From Terriglobus aquaticus (GTDB lineage: Bacteria; Acidobacteriota; Terriglobia; Terriglobales; Acidobacteriaceae): a stretch of 64,000 bases of DNA. Location of the stretch: the NCBI RefSeq assembly GCF_025685415.1, contig NZ_JAGSYB010000001.1, forward strand, positions 1,550,001 through 1,614,000, written 5' to 3'. The position numbers and the translations under genes are program-made. This document shows, in pieces, positions 8,867 to 19,101 of this stretch; position 1 is the first letter of the stretch, and every line of letters begins with the position of its first letter. The notes beneath the pieces were generated by a model. The model saw only the letters and a list, made by a program, of their open reading frames with translations, was not told the DNA's origin and did no database searches.

Positions 8867-9856
8867 ATGGCGCGTCCCTACTGGTCCGGTACCATTCAGA
8901 TTTCGCTGGTGAGCTTTGGCGTGAAGTTCTTTGTGGCGACGGAGTACAAGAGCGAGATCCGCTTTCACCAGATCAGCCGCTCCACCGGCGAGCGGGTGCG
9001 CCACCAAAAAGTGCTGCAGAGCGCGGTCGATAATGGCGCTCTGGAAGAGGGAGCGGAAGCGGCAAGCGTCGGCAAGGACGATATCGTAAAGGGGTACGAG
9101 TACGCCAAAGGGCAGTACGTGATGATCGAACCCAGCGAGATTGCCAATCTGCGTGTGCCGTCCAAGCACTCCATTGCGATTGACCAGTTTGTGAACGAGG
9201 CCGACATCGATCCGGCTTACTTCGAGAAGCCGTACTTCGTCACGCCCGATGGTGACGCGCAGATGGAGGCTTTTGCGGTGGTGCGCAAAGCAATGCGCGC
9301 CGCAAAGAAGGTCGGTATCGGCAAAATCGCATTCGGAGGCCGCGAGCACATTGTGGCGATCAAGTCGAATGATGACGACGAGCATCCCGGCCTGATGGCG
9401 TACACGATTCGCTACCAGCAGGAGCTGCGCAGCCCGATGGAGTACTTCGGCGGTCTGCGGCCAGTGGAGATCGACGAGGATCAATTGGATCTGGCAGAAC
9501 AGTTGATCAAGCGAAAGACCGGTAAGTTCACGCCGGAGAAATACCAGGATGGATATGAGATCGCGCTGAAGGAATTGGTAGATGCCAAGGTGAACAATCG
9601 GCCCATTCCGGTTGACCAGCCTGCTCCGCGCCACGCCAAGGTGGTGAACCTGATGGATGCGCTGCGGGACTCGTTACGTGGAAATGGCGCTGCCACCGAA
9701 AGCCCTGAAGAGGACGCCAGCAAGAAGAAGGCGCCGCGCAGTGAGAAGAAGGCTGATGCGGCCAAGCAAAGCTCGAAGGTGCTGAAGATGCCGGCGAAGA
9801 AAGCTGCACCGAAACCTGCCGCGCGCACCGGGCGGGCGCATGCAAAATCGGCCTGA
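8867..9856 (+). CDS. ku: Ku protein of non-homologous end joining
   Basis: Bacterial Ku forms a ring that threads onto double-strand break ends and recruits LigD. The 329-residue protein starts with the family signature ARPYWSGTIQISLVSFGVK, continues through FHQIS and a central core (PYFVTPDGD, EPSEIA), and ends in a Lys/Ala-rich tail from about residue 255, a region known to aid DNA binding in some Ku proteins. Length is normal for bacterial Ku. The ATG at 8867 is preceded by GAGGTGG. No ligD is present in the window, so the ligase partner must be elsewhere. Confidence 0.95.
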   Translation: MARPYWSGTIQISLVSFGVKFFVATEYKSEIRFHQISRSTGERVRHQKVLQSAVDNGALEEGAEAASVGKDDIVKGYEYAKGQYVMIEPSEIANLRVPSKHSIAIDQFVNEADIDPAYFEKPYFVTPDGDAQMEAFAVVRKAMRAAKKVGIGKIAFGGREHIVAIKSNDDDEHPGLMAYTIRYQQELRSPMEYFGGLRPVEIDEDQLDLAEQLIKRKTGKFTPEKYQDGYEIALKELVDAKVNNRPIPVDQPAPRHAKVVNLMDALRDSLRGNGAATESPEEDASKKKAPRSEKKADAAKQSSKVLKMPAKKAAPKPAARTGRAHAKSA

Positions 9857-10220
9857 CCCTCGCTTCCACGGATCGGAGCGTGCTCCACTAAGGGGCGGCA
9901 GGCCTAGATCGCCGGCACTACCGTTACGAGCTCACCTGCGGCGATTCGTCGACCTGCGCTACCGGTCCGTTTCGCGTGGATCTCTGCTGGTTCTCTTCAG
10001 CACGATTGCGGCATTCCGGCTTTCGCACTTTCCGAATAATCACGGCACGCCCTGGCTGCTGGTGCCGCTGGTCTGTGCGATCGCCGGCACAGCCGATACG
10101 ACCCGCTGCATGCAAAAGCGCTGGAACTGGTATCACGGCGGTGTGGTGCTGTGCCTGTACACCGACCTGATGGCCATCGGGATGATCACGTTTTTTCTTC
10201 TGTACCCCTTGTGGCTGTGA
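9840..10220 (+). CDS. Small membrane protein of unknown function
   Basis: The frame encodes 126 residues. The first 45 are Arg/Pro-rich and unusual, and the rest has two to three hydrophobic segments (SLLVLFSTIAAF, WLLVPLVCAIAG, MAIGMITFFLLYPLWL). The start at ATG 9840 overlaps the end of ku by 17 bases. An internal start nearer residue 45 is possible and would give a compact membrane protein of about 80 residues. I do not recognise the family. Good membrane-protein character and position between ku and mscL on the same strand support a real gene. Confidence 0.55.
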   Translation: MQNRPDPRFHGSERAPLRGGRPRSPALPLRAHLRRFVDLRYRSVSRGSLLVLFSTIAAFRLSHFPNNHGTPWLLVPLVCAIAGTADTTRCMQKRWNWYHGGVVLCLYTDLMAIGMITFFLLYPLWL

Positions 10221-10265
10221 CCTGTAGTCTTCCGTACAGTCACCAAGCCACATCGGGAGAAAAGC

Positions 10266-10718
10266 ATGTTCAAGGGATTCCGCGACTTCATTCTGCGCGG
10301 CAACGTAGTCGACCTTGCGGTTGCCGTGATCATCGGCGCGGCCTTTGGTGCCATCACGGCATCGCTTACGGCAGACGTAATTACACCGTTGATCGCCGCA
10401 CTGATCGGCGCGCCGGACTTCTCCTCCCTCGTGATTCACGTGCCCGTCCTGCACCAAGTTCCACCGCCGTCTCCGCTGCCCGCGGGGTACGTGGCCCCGG
10501 GCGAGTTGCACATTGGCAAATTCCTGAACGCGGTAATCAACTTTCTGCTGAACGCGGCGGCGATCTACTTCATGATTGTGGTTCCTATGAAGTACGTGAT
10601 GTCGCGCATCGAAAAGCCTGCCGCCCCCACCACCCGGCCTTGCCCGCAGTGCCTCAGTGACATCCCGGTTGCGGCAACCCGCTGCAAATTCTGCACGGAG
10701 CCCGTGTCCGCCGTATAG
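10266..10718 (+). CDS. mscL: Large-conductance mechanosensitive channel with zinc-ribbon tail
   Basis: MscL opens at near-lytic membrane tension and vents solutes after osmotic downshock. The N-terminus MFKGFRDFILRGNVVDLAVA with IIGAAFGAIT is diagnostic for the first helix. The second helix is FLLNAAAIYFMIVVP near residue 105. The 150-residue protein is longer than the usual 130-140. After the second helix it carries CPQCLSDIPVAATRCKFC, two CxxC pairs that form a likely zinc ribbon in the cytoplasmic C-terminal region. A strong ribosome site (GGGAGAAAAGC) precedes the ATG. A terminator follows. Confidence 0.95.
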   Translation: MFKGFRDFILRGNVVDLAVAVIIGAAFGAITASLTADVITPLIAALIGAPDFSSLVIHVPVLHQVPPPSPLPAGYVAPGELHIGKFLNAVINFLLNAAAIYFMIVVPMKYVMSRIEKPAAPTTRPCPQCLSDIPVAATRCKFCTEPVSAV

Positions 10719-10755
10719 CTGCACGGCTTCTGCCTGAGAACTTAGAAACAGGAAG

Positions 10756-10780
10756 GCCGCCCTCTTGGGGCGGCTTTCTT
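10756..10780. terminator. Intrinsic terminator between mscL and thiC
   Basis: A perfect 7-bp GC stem (GCCGCCC with GGGCGGC) and loop TCTTG is followed on the plus strand by TTTCTT. It lies between convergent genes. The plus-strand T-run makes it mainly an mscL terminator, with possible weak action on thiC transcripts from the other side. Confidence 0.8.
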
Positions 10781-10794
10781 TGGCTGCTTAAGGC

Positions 10795-12426
<1,632 letters not shown>

Positions 12427-12434
12427 CTAAGAGC

Positions 12435-12881
12435 ATGAAGTCTGGTAGCTCCATCAAGGTGATTGCCGCAACCGCGATCATCGTGGGTGTCGTGTTGTGG
12501 CTGGCCATCAGCGGCGCCAAAGACGCGAAAAGCTATTACGTGACCATTGCCGAAATGCAGAAGCTGGGCGACAAGGCGTACACCCGCAACCTGCGCGTCG
12601 CCGGCAACGTGAAGCCCGGGTCAATTCACCGCGTAGGAACTCACGCCGACTTCGTGCTGCTGGAGCTTGGCAAGGAACTGCCCGTGCAATACAACGGCAC
12701 GGAACCACCGCCTGACACATTCAAAGACGACGCTCAGGCTTTGGCCATGGGTCACCTTGGCCGCGACGGCGTATTTCAGGCGAACCAGTTACAGGCCAAG
12801 TGCGCCAGCAAGTACGCTCCCGCACAGCCCGGTCAGAAAAAGGCCCTCGTAGCGCCGACCGCGGCGATGGTTTCCCGGTAG
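12435..12881 (+). CDS. ccmE: Cytochrome c maturation haem chaperone CcmE, Cys variant
   Basis: CcmE carries haem from CcmABCD to the apocytochrome lyase on the periplasmic side. The 148-residue protein has one N-terminal membrane anchor (IAATAIIVGVVLWLA) and the OB-fold core (LRVAGNVKPGS, FVLLELG, VQYNGTEPPDTF-like). In classical CcmE the haem-binding segment is HxxxY. Here the matching segment is LQAKCASKYAP, so Cys replaces His in a CxxxY motif. Known variants of this type occur in Desulfovibrio and archaea. The ATG at 12435 starts just before the anchor. It begins the ccm operon, 32 bases before ccmA, and is divergent from thiC. Confidence 0.88.
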   Translation: MKSGSSIKVIAATAIIVGVVLWLAISGAKDAKSYYVTIAEMQKLGDKAYTRNLRVAGNVKPGSIHRVGTHADFVLLELGKELPVQYNGTEPPPDTFKDDAQALAMGHLGRDGVFQANQLQAKCASKYAPAQPGQKKALVAPTAAMVSR

Positions 12882-12913
12882 CACCCAGCCGTAAAAGCGA
12901 TACGATAACTGCG

Positions 12914-13630
12914 ATGCCACACGCGGTGGAGCTCCAGGACGTGTCGCGCCTGTATGGCGGCTTTGCTGCGTTGCGGCGGGTCTCATGCGTCTTTGCGACC
13001 GGCGGCATGCATGCCCTGCTGGGCGACAACGGAGCGGGTAAATCGACACTGCTGCGCATGGCCGCGGGCCTGGTCACTCCGACTCACGGTACGGTCCGCG
13101 TGTTGGGCGGAACACCTGCACAAAATCGTTATCGCATTGCGTACATGAGCCACGCGGCCATGCTGTACGACGACCTGACGCCCATGGAAAATCTCGCTTA
13201 CTTCGCCCGCCTGCACTGCTCCGCCGACGCGTGCGCCATGTGCCACGCTTCCCCTGAGATGGCGCTGCGGGCGGTTGGCTTGGACCCGCACCTGAAGCGG
13301 CCGGTGAGTCAGCTTTCGCAGGGCATGCGCCAGCGTACCTCCCTCGCGGCCGCGATCCTGGCCGACCCGGAACTGCTTCTGCTGGACGAGCCCTTCTCCA
13401 ACATGGACGTCAACGGAGCGCGCGAACTCGTCGCATTGCTGCAGGACTTCCTGACCTGGCCGCTGACCGGCAACGCACAGGGCGCGCGCACGATCATCCT
13501 GACCACGCACCAGCACGACCTGGTACGCGGCGTGGCAAACTCGACGACCTATCTGCGTCGCGGCAGCGTGGTCCCGGCCGCCGAGCGCTTTGAGGCGGAA
13601 CCGGCCCAGCTTGAGGCCTCGGCGGCGTGA
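12914..13630 (+). CDS. ccmA: ABC transporter ATPase of cytochrome c maturation
   Basis: The 238-residue protein has Walker A GDNGAGKST, signature LSQGMRQR, Walker B LLLLDEPF and a switch His in TTHQHD. CcmA hydrolyses ATP to release holo-CcmE from the CcmBC complex. The ATG at 12914 lies directly before the start of the conserved fold. The frame is open upstream over the end of ccmE, but that part is shadow. Family assignment to CcmA rather than another short ABC ATPase rests mainly on the neighbours ccmE, ccmB and ccmC. Its TGA overlaps the GTG of the next gene by three bases. Confidence 0.88.
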   Translation: MPHAVELQDVSRLYGGFAALRRVSCVFATGGMHALLGDNGAGKSTLLRMAAGLVTPTHGTVRVLGGTPAQNRYRIAYMSHAAMLYDDLTPMENLAYFARLHCSADACAMCHASPEMALRAVGLDPHLKRPVSQLSQGMRQRTSLAAAILADPELLLLDEPFSNMDVNGARELVALLQDFLTWPLTGNAQGARTIILTTHQHDLVRGVANSTTYLRRGSVVPAAERFEAEPAQLEASAA

Positions 13631-14118
13631 AGACAAACGCCTGCCGCGTGCTGGATCAGCTTGGTATTGCCTACCGGACGCAGGAGTATGCGGTGGACCC
13701 GAACGACCTGGCAGCCACCACGGTCGCCGCAAAAATCGGAATGCCCGTAGAGCAGGTCTACAAGACGTTGCTATGCCACATGGCATCCGGGGAGTACGTG
13801 TTCGCCGTGATCGCGGGCGACGCCGAACTGGACCTGAAGAAACTGGCCGCCGCGGCCGGCGAGAAGAAGGCTGAGCTCGCCCCACTCAAGCAGTTGGAGC
13901 CGCTGACCGGCTACATCCGCGGTGGCTGCACGGCCCTGGCGGCAAAGCGCGAATTCCCCGTGTACGCGGATGAGCTGATGGAGCTCCACGAGGTGATCAG
14001 TGTTTCAGCCGGTGTGCGCGGCATGCAGATGCTGCTAGCACCCGCCGACTACCTTCGTGCAACGCACGCCACGGTGGCGGACCTGACCAAAGCGACACTC
14101 GGGTCCGCAGCCGCATGA
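13627..14118 (+). CDS. ybaK: YbaK/EbsC-family aminoacyl-tRNA deacylase
   Basis: YbaK proteins hydrolyse mischarged Cys-tRNA(Pro). The 163-residue protein shows the fold signature (TVAAKIGMPVEQVYKTLLC), the conserved Lys in the TLL region, and GYIRGGCTALAAKREFPVY near the catalytic pocket. The start is GTG 13627, which overlaps the ccmA stop, and its own TGA overlaps the ccmB ATG (ATGA). It is thus embedded in the ccm operon with translational coupling on both sides. No link between this deacylase and haem attachment is established. Co-expression with a pathway that handles Cys thiols is suggestive only. Confidence 0.9.
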   Translation: MKTNACRVLDQLGIAYRTQEYAVDPNDLAATTVAAKIGMPVEQVYKTLLCHMASGEYVFAVIAGDAELDLKKLAAAAGEKKAELAPLKQLEPLTGYIRGGCTALAAKREFPVYADELMELHEVISVSAGVRGMQMLLAPADYLRATHATVADLTKATLGSAAA

Positions 14119-14807
14119 ACGAGCTGCGGCACTATGCTTCCCTGGTCGGCCTGCACCTGAAGAAAGAGCTGCGGCTTGAGTGGCGCCGGCGCGACACGCT
14201 GATGGGCATGCTCTTTTTCACCCTGCTGATCGCGGTAGTGTTTTCGCTGGCGTTTGATCCGACCTCGAATCCGACGCTGGCGCGGCAGATCTCCGGTGGT
14301 GTGGGCTGGCTGGGTCTGCTGTTTGCGGCCACCACATCCCTGAATGGTTCGTGGAATCGCGAGGAGCGCAACCAGGTGCTGGACGCGCACCGGCTCTCAC
14401 CCTCTCCGCCGTCGGCCCTCTTTCTAGGTAAAGCGATCGCGAATTTCCTCTTTGTCACGGCGGTCGAACTTATTCTGGTTCCGGTGTTTGTGCTGTTCTA
14501 TAACCTGCACACGCTGGGCGATTGGCGGCTGCTGGCGGCCGTGCTGCCGCTGGGCACGTGGGCGCTGGTGCTGAACGGCACATTTTTTGCGGCGCTCAGC
14601 CTCCGTGGCCGCAACCGCGACCTGCTGTTGCCTATGGTGCTGTTTCCCATGTCCATCCCCGCTTTGCTGGCGATGGTGAATGCGACGACGTCCATCATTA
14701 CGGGCGAGTTTGACCCAATGCTGTGGGTTCGGCTGTTGGTGGGCTACGACGTGGTCTTTACAACCGTCGCCCTGCTGTTATTCGCACCGGTGCTGCACGC
14801 GGAGTAA
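14115..14807 (+). CDS. ccmB: Cytochrome c maturation membrane permease CcmB
   Basis: The 230-residue protein has about six transmembrane helices and CcmB hallmarks: an N-terminal charged helix KKELRLEWRRRD, then AATTSLNGSWNREERN, and a C-terminal FPMSIPALLAM segment. With CcmA and CcmC it forms the complex that releases haem-loaded CcmE. The ATG overlaps the ybaK stop by four bases. Length is normal. Confidence 0.92.
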   Translation: MNELRHYASLVGLHLKKELRLEWRRRDTLMGMLFFTLLIAVVFSLAFDPTSNPTLARQISGGVGWLGLLFAATTSLNGSWNREERNQVLDAHRLSPSPPSALFLGKAIANFLFVTAVELILVPVFVLFYNLHTLGDWRLLAAVLPLGTWALVLNGTFFAALSLRGRNRDLLLPMVLFPMSIPALLAMVNATTSIITGEFDPMLWVRLLVGYDVVFTTVALLLFAPVLHAE

Positions 14808-14867
14808 GCGGATCATGCTTTTGGCGGAGACTGCCGGCGCTGCCATCGGCGATACTGGAGGCGACGC

Positions 14868-15569
14868 ATGAAGCGCCTTTTCTATCTTTGCGCGGGGCTC
14901 GCGGTCGCGCTGCTCGCCTTCAGCACGTACAGAGCATGGTACGTTGCGCCCACCGAGGCCACCATGGGCCCGGTGCAGCGTATTTTCTACTGGCACGTTC
15001 CGCTGTTCATCGTGGGTGAGGTCACGCCTTACGTGAACATGCTGGCTTCGCTCGGCTACCTCTATTTCCGTTCGCGGAATACGCGGTTGGCGCTGCAGGC
15101 GGACGCCCTTGCAGTTGCCGCGGCTGAGGTGACCACGGTCTTTGTGGGTCTTGGCCTCGTGGCCGGCATCCTGTGGGGCCGGCCGGCATGGGGTATCTGG
15201 TGGGCGTGGGACGCGCGCACCACGAGCACGCTACTGCTGTGGCTGCTGTATGTGAGTTACCTGCTGGCGCGGCGGTTCTCGTCCGACGAGAGCAGCAAGA
15301 CCCTGGGTGCGGTGCTGAGTATTTTTGCCGGCGTGAACGTTCCGATCGTCTTCATGTCGATCCGGTGGTGGCGCACGCAACACCCCGCACCCGTGCTCAC
15401 TGGCGATGGATACCTCGATCCGTCGATGAAGGCCGTGCTTGGCTGGAATATCCTGGCATTCTTCGTCTGGGGCACCGTGCTGGTTTGGGCGCGATACGCC
15501 ATTCTGCGAGTCGAACAGCAGACCGCGGAGCATCGCCTGCACACCCTGCTGGAACGGGAGGCCGTGTAG
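14868..15569 (+). CDS. ccmC: Haem-handling protein CcmC
   Basis: CcmC presents haem to CcmE through its periplasmic Trp-rich loop. The WWD motif is clear (WGIWWAWDARTT), with the flanking haem-ligand His residues in IFYWHVPLF and WWRTQHP. Six transmembrane segments are visible over 233 residues, the normal size. The gene follows ccmB after 60 bases. Its TAG overlaps the GTG start of the small ccmD-like gene by one base. Confidence 0.95.
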   Translation: MKRLFYLCAGLAVALLAFSTYRAWYVAPTEATMGPVQRIFYWHVPLFIVGEVTPYVNMLASLGYLYFRSRNTRLALQADALAVAAAEVTTVFVGLGLVAGILWGRPAWGIWWAWDARTTSTLLLWLLYVSYLLARRFSSDESSKTLGAVLSIFAGVNVPIVFMSIRWWRTQHPAPVLTGDGYLDPSMKAVLGWNILAFFVWGTVLVWARYAILRVEQQTAEHRLHTLLEREAV

Positions 15570-15715
15570 TGGAGTACTCCGCTGAGAGCATTCGCTTCCT
15601 GCACGCCGCTTATGCGTTGATGGCCCTGGGACAGGCCGCGTATGTCACCTTCCTGGTAAAGCGTTGGAACCGTGTGAAGCTGGAAGCCGCGCGTGCAAAG
15701 AGCCTCGATGCGTAG
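15569..15715 (+). CDS. ccmD: CcmD-like small membrane protein
   Basis: A 48-residue frame starts with GTG, preceded by GGGAGG seven bases upstream, and overlaps the ccmC stop by one base. It has one hydrophobic segment (FLHAAYALMALGQAAYVTFL) followed by a positively charged tail (KRWNRVK), the layout of CcmD, which stabilises CcmC-CcmE release. Sequence conservation in CcmD is low, so the call rests on size, topology and position. Confidence 0.75.
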   Translation: MEYSAESIRFLHAAYALMALGQAAYVTFLVKRWNRVKLEAARAKSLDA

Positions 15716-16919
15716 GCAAGCTGCACTGGGGCTCGCTTCCCTGCTTCCCGTGCTGGCCGTATCCGGCTGCCGCCACTTCAAGTTCCCCGACGAGCCCGCA
15801 AACTATCGCGAGTATGCTTACGTGACCAGCGGTGAAAACGGCACCGTAAGCGTGCTGGACCTTGTCCAGATGCGGCAGGATCGCGTGTTGCAGGTGGGCA
15901 CCAATCCGACCGGCGCTGCGGCAAACCCCTCGCGGAACGAAGTGTACGTCGTGAATACGGGAACTTCCGGGCACGACGGCAGCCTCAGCGTAATCGACAC
16001 CACGCGAAACGCGGTCACCGCGACCGTACCGTTACACAGCCGTCCCTACCAGATCAGTGTGGATATGCAGGGACGGCGAGGATATGTGGCGAACGCGGGC
16101 TCCAACACCGTCAGCGTCATCGACCTGGTGAATCATCGCGAGTTGGAGACGATCGGCGCCGGAGAAGAGCCCGGTCTGGCCAGGATCTCGCCAGACGGCC
16201 GCACGCTCGTCGTCTCGAATCGGAAGGCCGGGAGCGTGTCGCTGTACAGCGTAAGCGACTCGGGTACGCCGCAACTGCGCGCGACCTTTGGCGGTTGCAC
16301 CGGCGCGACCGACATCGCAATTACACCGAAAGAGCCGACACAGCCCTCCACCAAGGCCTTTATTGCCTGCTCCGGAGCCGATGCGGTCCTTGGCATCTCG
16401 CTGGCGCAGGCGCCTAATAGCTGGGCGGCCCGCCAGGACGCTTCCGCCACTACCGACCACGAACTCGCGCTGCTGAAGGTCGGCAAAACGCCGGTGCAAC
16501 TCGCGGTAAAGCCGGACGGCGGCGAAATCTTCGTATCTAACTTCGGCTCGGGCACGATCAGCGAGATCTCCACGTGGACGAACGAAGTGGGCGGCACGTA
16601 TCCCATCGGGATGCAGCCTTCGCACGGCATGGTTTCGGCGGACAACAGCACGCTTTGGATCGCGAACTTCGGCGGCGAATCGCTCAGCCTCTACTCCATC
16701 GATGACGGTCGTATCACCGGCAGCGTCCGGACGGGCAGCGGCCCCGATGTGCTGGCGATGAGTGCCGACGAGCACCTCTTGCTGGCTGCGGACGCGCGCA
16801 GCGGCGACGTGGCCGTGATCCGCACGCGCGATCGCAACGGGCCAACCCTCTTCACGCTACTGCCGGCGGGCTCGCGGCCAAACGCCATCGCCATCAAGTC
16901 CTTCACGCAGAAGCCCTAG
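15708..16919 (+). CDS. YncE-like beta-propeller lipoprotein
   Basis: The 403-residue protein has a lipoprotein signal (LAVSGC) and repeated beta-propeller blades of the YncE/40-residue type, such as VSVLDLVQ, GYVANAGSNTVSVID and IWIANFGG-like units with NAGSNTVS and NFGSGTIS motifs. Such proteins are scaffolds outside the membrane; some bind DNA or act near cytochromes, and no catalytic residues can be seen. The start is either ATG 15708 or a GTG five codons before it. It overlaps the ccmD-like gene by eight bases and is probably the last gene of the operon, converging on the phosphatase gene 16 bases on. Confidence 0.8.
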   Translation: MRRQAALGLASLLPVLAVSGCRHFKFPDEPANYREYAYVTSGENGTVSVLDLVQMRQDRVLQVGTNPTGAAANPSRNEVYVVNTGTSGHDGSLSVIDTTRNAVTATVPLHSRPYQISVDMQGRRGYVANAGSNTVSVIDLVNHRELETIGAGEEPGLARISPDGRTLVVSNRKAGSVSLYSVSDSGTPQLRATFGGCTGATDIAITPKEPTQPSTKAFIACSGADAVLGISLAQAPNSWAARQDASATTDHELALLKVGKTPVQLAVKPDGGEIFVSNFGSGTISEISTWTNEVGGTYPIGMQPSHGMVSADNSTLWIANFGGESLSLYSIDDGRITGSVRTGSGPDVLAMSADEHLLLAADARSGDVAVIRTRDRNGPTLFTLLPAGSRPNAIAIKSFTQKP

Positions 16920-16935
16920 CTGCCGGGCATCGCTC

Positions 16936-19101
16936 CTACGCCTGCTGCCGGGCGAGTACCAGGGTGATGTCGTCCGGCTGCTCCCCCTCGCCGATCCAAG
17001 CATCCAGCGCTCGCATGACTTCCCCGCTGATGACATCCAACGGTTCGTCGCGGAACTGGCGCACGACGTCGATCAGCCGATCTTCGCCGAACTCACCAAA
17101 ATCGTTCTCGGGCTCGGTTACACCATCGGAATACGCGATGAGGATGTCGCCTGGTTCCATCTGCAACGAGCCTTCGTCGTAGCTCATGTTGTCCATCAGG
17201 CCCACGACGGTGCCGCCACGATCCAGCCGGTGCAACGAGCCGTCGGTGCGCAGAACAAACGGCGGTAACTGCCCGGCGTTTGAGTATGTGAGGCGCGCGG
17301 ACGCCCGGTCGTAGTGAGCCAGAAACAACGTCGCGTACTTTTCGGGCGTGGTCGACCGGTAGAGGTGCTTGTTCAAGAGTGCAAGCACGCGGCCCGGCGC
17401 CACAAACAGCTCGCTGCACTCCTCCGAGCCACCGTGCGTGGCCAGGCGAGCGCTTGGGGCCTGCAGCTCTTCGCTGGCGAACCGGTAGGCACGCACTGCA
17501 GAGTGCAGCGTGGCCATCAGCAAAGCCGCCGAAATTCCTTTGCCGCTGATGTCACCAAGGGCGACACCCAGACCCGTGACTTCCCTTTGCGCGCTGCCGT
17601 TCTCGCCTACCTTTCGGTCAAATGTGAGGAAGTCATAGTAGTCGCCCGAAACCGTGCGTGCGGGGCGGCATATGCCATGCAGTTCCAGTTCGCGAATCGG
17701 CGCGGTGCGGAGCAGAGGAAACAGGTTCGCCTGAACCTCCTGCGCGATGGAAAGTTCACTCTCCATGCGCTCCTTTTCTTTCTGCTGCTCAATCAGGCGT
17801 CCTAACGACCAGCTCATGCGATTGAACGAGCGGGCCAGATCCGCAAGCTGGTCATCCTGGTTCACCGCAATGCGGTGCTGCAGCTCGCCACGGTCGATCG
17901 CCACAGTCGCTTCATACAGGTCTTCCACCGCCCCGGTGATGCTGCGGCTGAGGCGCAAGCCCACGTACAGCGCAAACGCCTCAAGCGCCGCAAACAACAG
18001 GCAGACGATCAGGAAAGCGATGCGCACCAGGTCAGTGTTGCGGCCGGTAAGCGCTTCGGAGAACAGCTCGTTGTAGAGCACCGAGGGACGCGACTCGACG
18101 TTCATCGGAACTGCCAGCATCTCGCCGCTTTCCCAGTCTGCCGCGCTAAGTGAGGAGAGGAAGCGCACGCGAAAGTCCAGCAGGTTTGCGGCTGGGGGCG
18201 CTGTGCCGCCAGCAATGCGGGCGTGCTCCTCCTCTGCGCGGCTCATGTGGTGCGCGGGTCGGGGCACCAGGCCGGGAAGCAGGTACATGCGCCCAATGCC
18301 AGCGGATGCGCTGGCTAGCCGAGCATCGTCTAAGGGCTGGCTCGAGATGACGGTGAGGGTATGGCCATCTGCGGTCTGAATGGAATCAGCAGCGGCCAGG
18401 TACATCACCGCGCCATCTTCCACAAAGCCGTCCAGGCCATGTGCCGCACGATGGGCGACCCAGTCGGACAGCCAGAGTGGGGATCGCGCGTGCCCCGTAA
18501 TGCCGGCAACGGGGACTGGATGACCATCCTCATACAAAGCAAGCTGCAGTCCTGCCCCTTGGGCTCCGCGCATCGCGTCCTGGAAGCCGGGCAATGACAG
18601 CTCGCCATTCGCATTGTTCGTCTGTCTCAGATTCAGCATGGCTGCCGCGTGTCGAGCCAACGCCATGTTGCTCTGCTGCAGCGTTGCGGCCTGCATCTCA
18701 AGCCGCGAACTGACCAGGTGGACCGCGAACTGTCCAAAGGCAACGTAGCTACTCAGAAAGACCAGTGTGAAGAACAGGGCCACTGGAGCCAGGCCGATCA
18801 GCAGGTACGTCAAGACCAGTTTGTTTCGAAGCCGCCAAAGTAGACCGCGCCGCAACTGGATCACCACATAGGTGGCCGCCCACCCGACAAGCACCAGCAG
18901 CAGGACCCAGCGCAGGTACGACATCACGGCGCCCACCCACCCGGGCAGCAGCGAAACACCGAAGACGATTAGCGTGCTGACAGCCAGCAACCGCAGCGAT
19001 GGAGGGACCGGCTGCGTCGCATTGGCCGAGGACGCCGCCTGTAGGGCCACCAGCCGCGGGTCCGTCTTGGCCTGCGGACGTGCCCGCCACAGCAGAGGCA
19101 T
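16936..19101 (-). CDS. Membrane HAMP-SpoIIE type protein phosphatase
   Basis: The 721-residue protein has three to four hydrophobic segments in the first 150 residues, an extracytoplasmic sensor region to about residue 360, another membrane helix (IAFLIVCLLFAALEAFALYVG), a HAMP linker ending near a coiled coil (EKERMESELSIAQEVQANLFP), and a PP2C/SpoIIE domain. The metal-binding acids are in SGDYYDF, LGDISGKG and AYSDGVTEPEN. RsbU-like phosphatases control anti-sigma antagonists, so a partner-switching stress pathway is likely, although no such partner lies in the window. The ATG at 19101 shares its A with the TGA of the upstream gene. Confidence 0.88.
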   Translation of the reverse strand: MPLLWRARPQAKTDPRLVALQAASSANATQPVPPSLRLLAVSTLIVFGVSLLPGWVGAVMSYLRWVLLLVLVGWAATYVVIQLRRGLLWRLRNKLVLTYLLIGLAPVALFFTLVFLSSYVAFGQFAVHLVSSRLEMQAATLQQSNMALARHAAAMLNLRQTNNANGELSLPGFQDAMRGAQGAGLQLALYEDGHPVPVAGITGHARSPLWLSDWVAHRAAHGLDGFVEDGAVMYLAAADSIQTADGHTLTVISSQPLDDARLASASAGIGRMYLLPGLVPRPAHHMSRAEEEHARIAGGTAPPAANLLDFRVRFLSSLSAADWESGEMLAVPMNVESRPSVLYNELFSEALTGRNTDLVRIAFLIVCLLFAALEAFALYVGLRLSRSITGAVEDLYEATVAIDRGELQHRIAVNQDDQLADLARSFNRMSWSLGRLIEQQKEKERMESELSIAQEVQANLFPLLRTAPIRELELHGICRPARTVSGDYYDFLTFDRKVGENGSAQREVTGLGVALGDISGKGISAALLMATLHSAVRAYRFASEELQAPSARLATHGGSEECSELFVAPGRVLALLNKHLYRSTTPEKYATLFLAHYDRASARLTYSNAGQLPPFVLRTDGSLHRLDRGGTVVGLMDNMSYDEGSLQMEPGDILIAYSDGVTEPENDFGEFGEDRLIDVVRQFRDEPLDVISGEVMRALDAWIGEGEQPDDITLVLARQQA

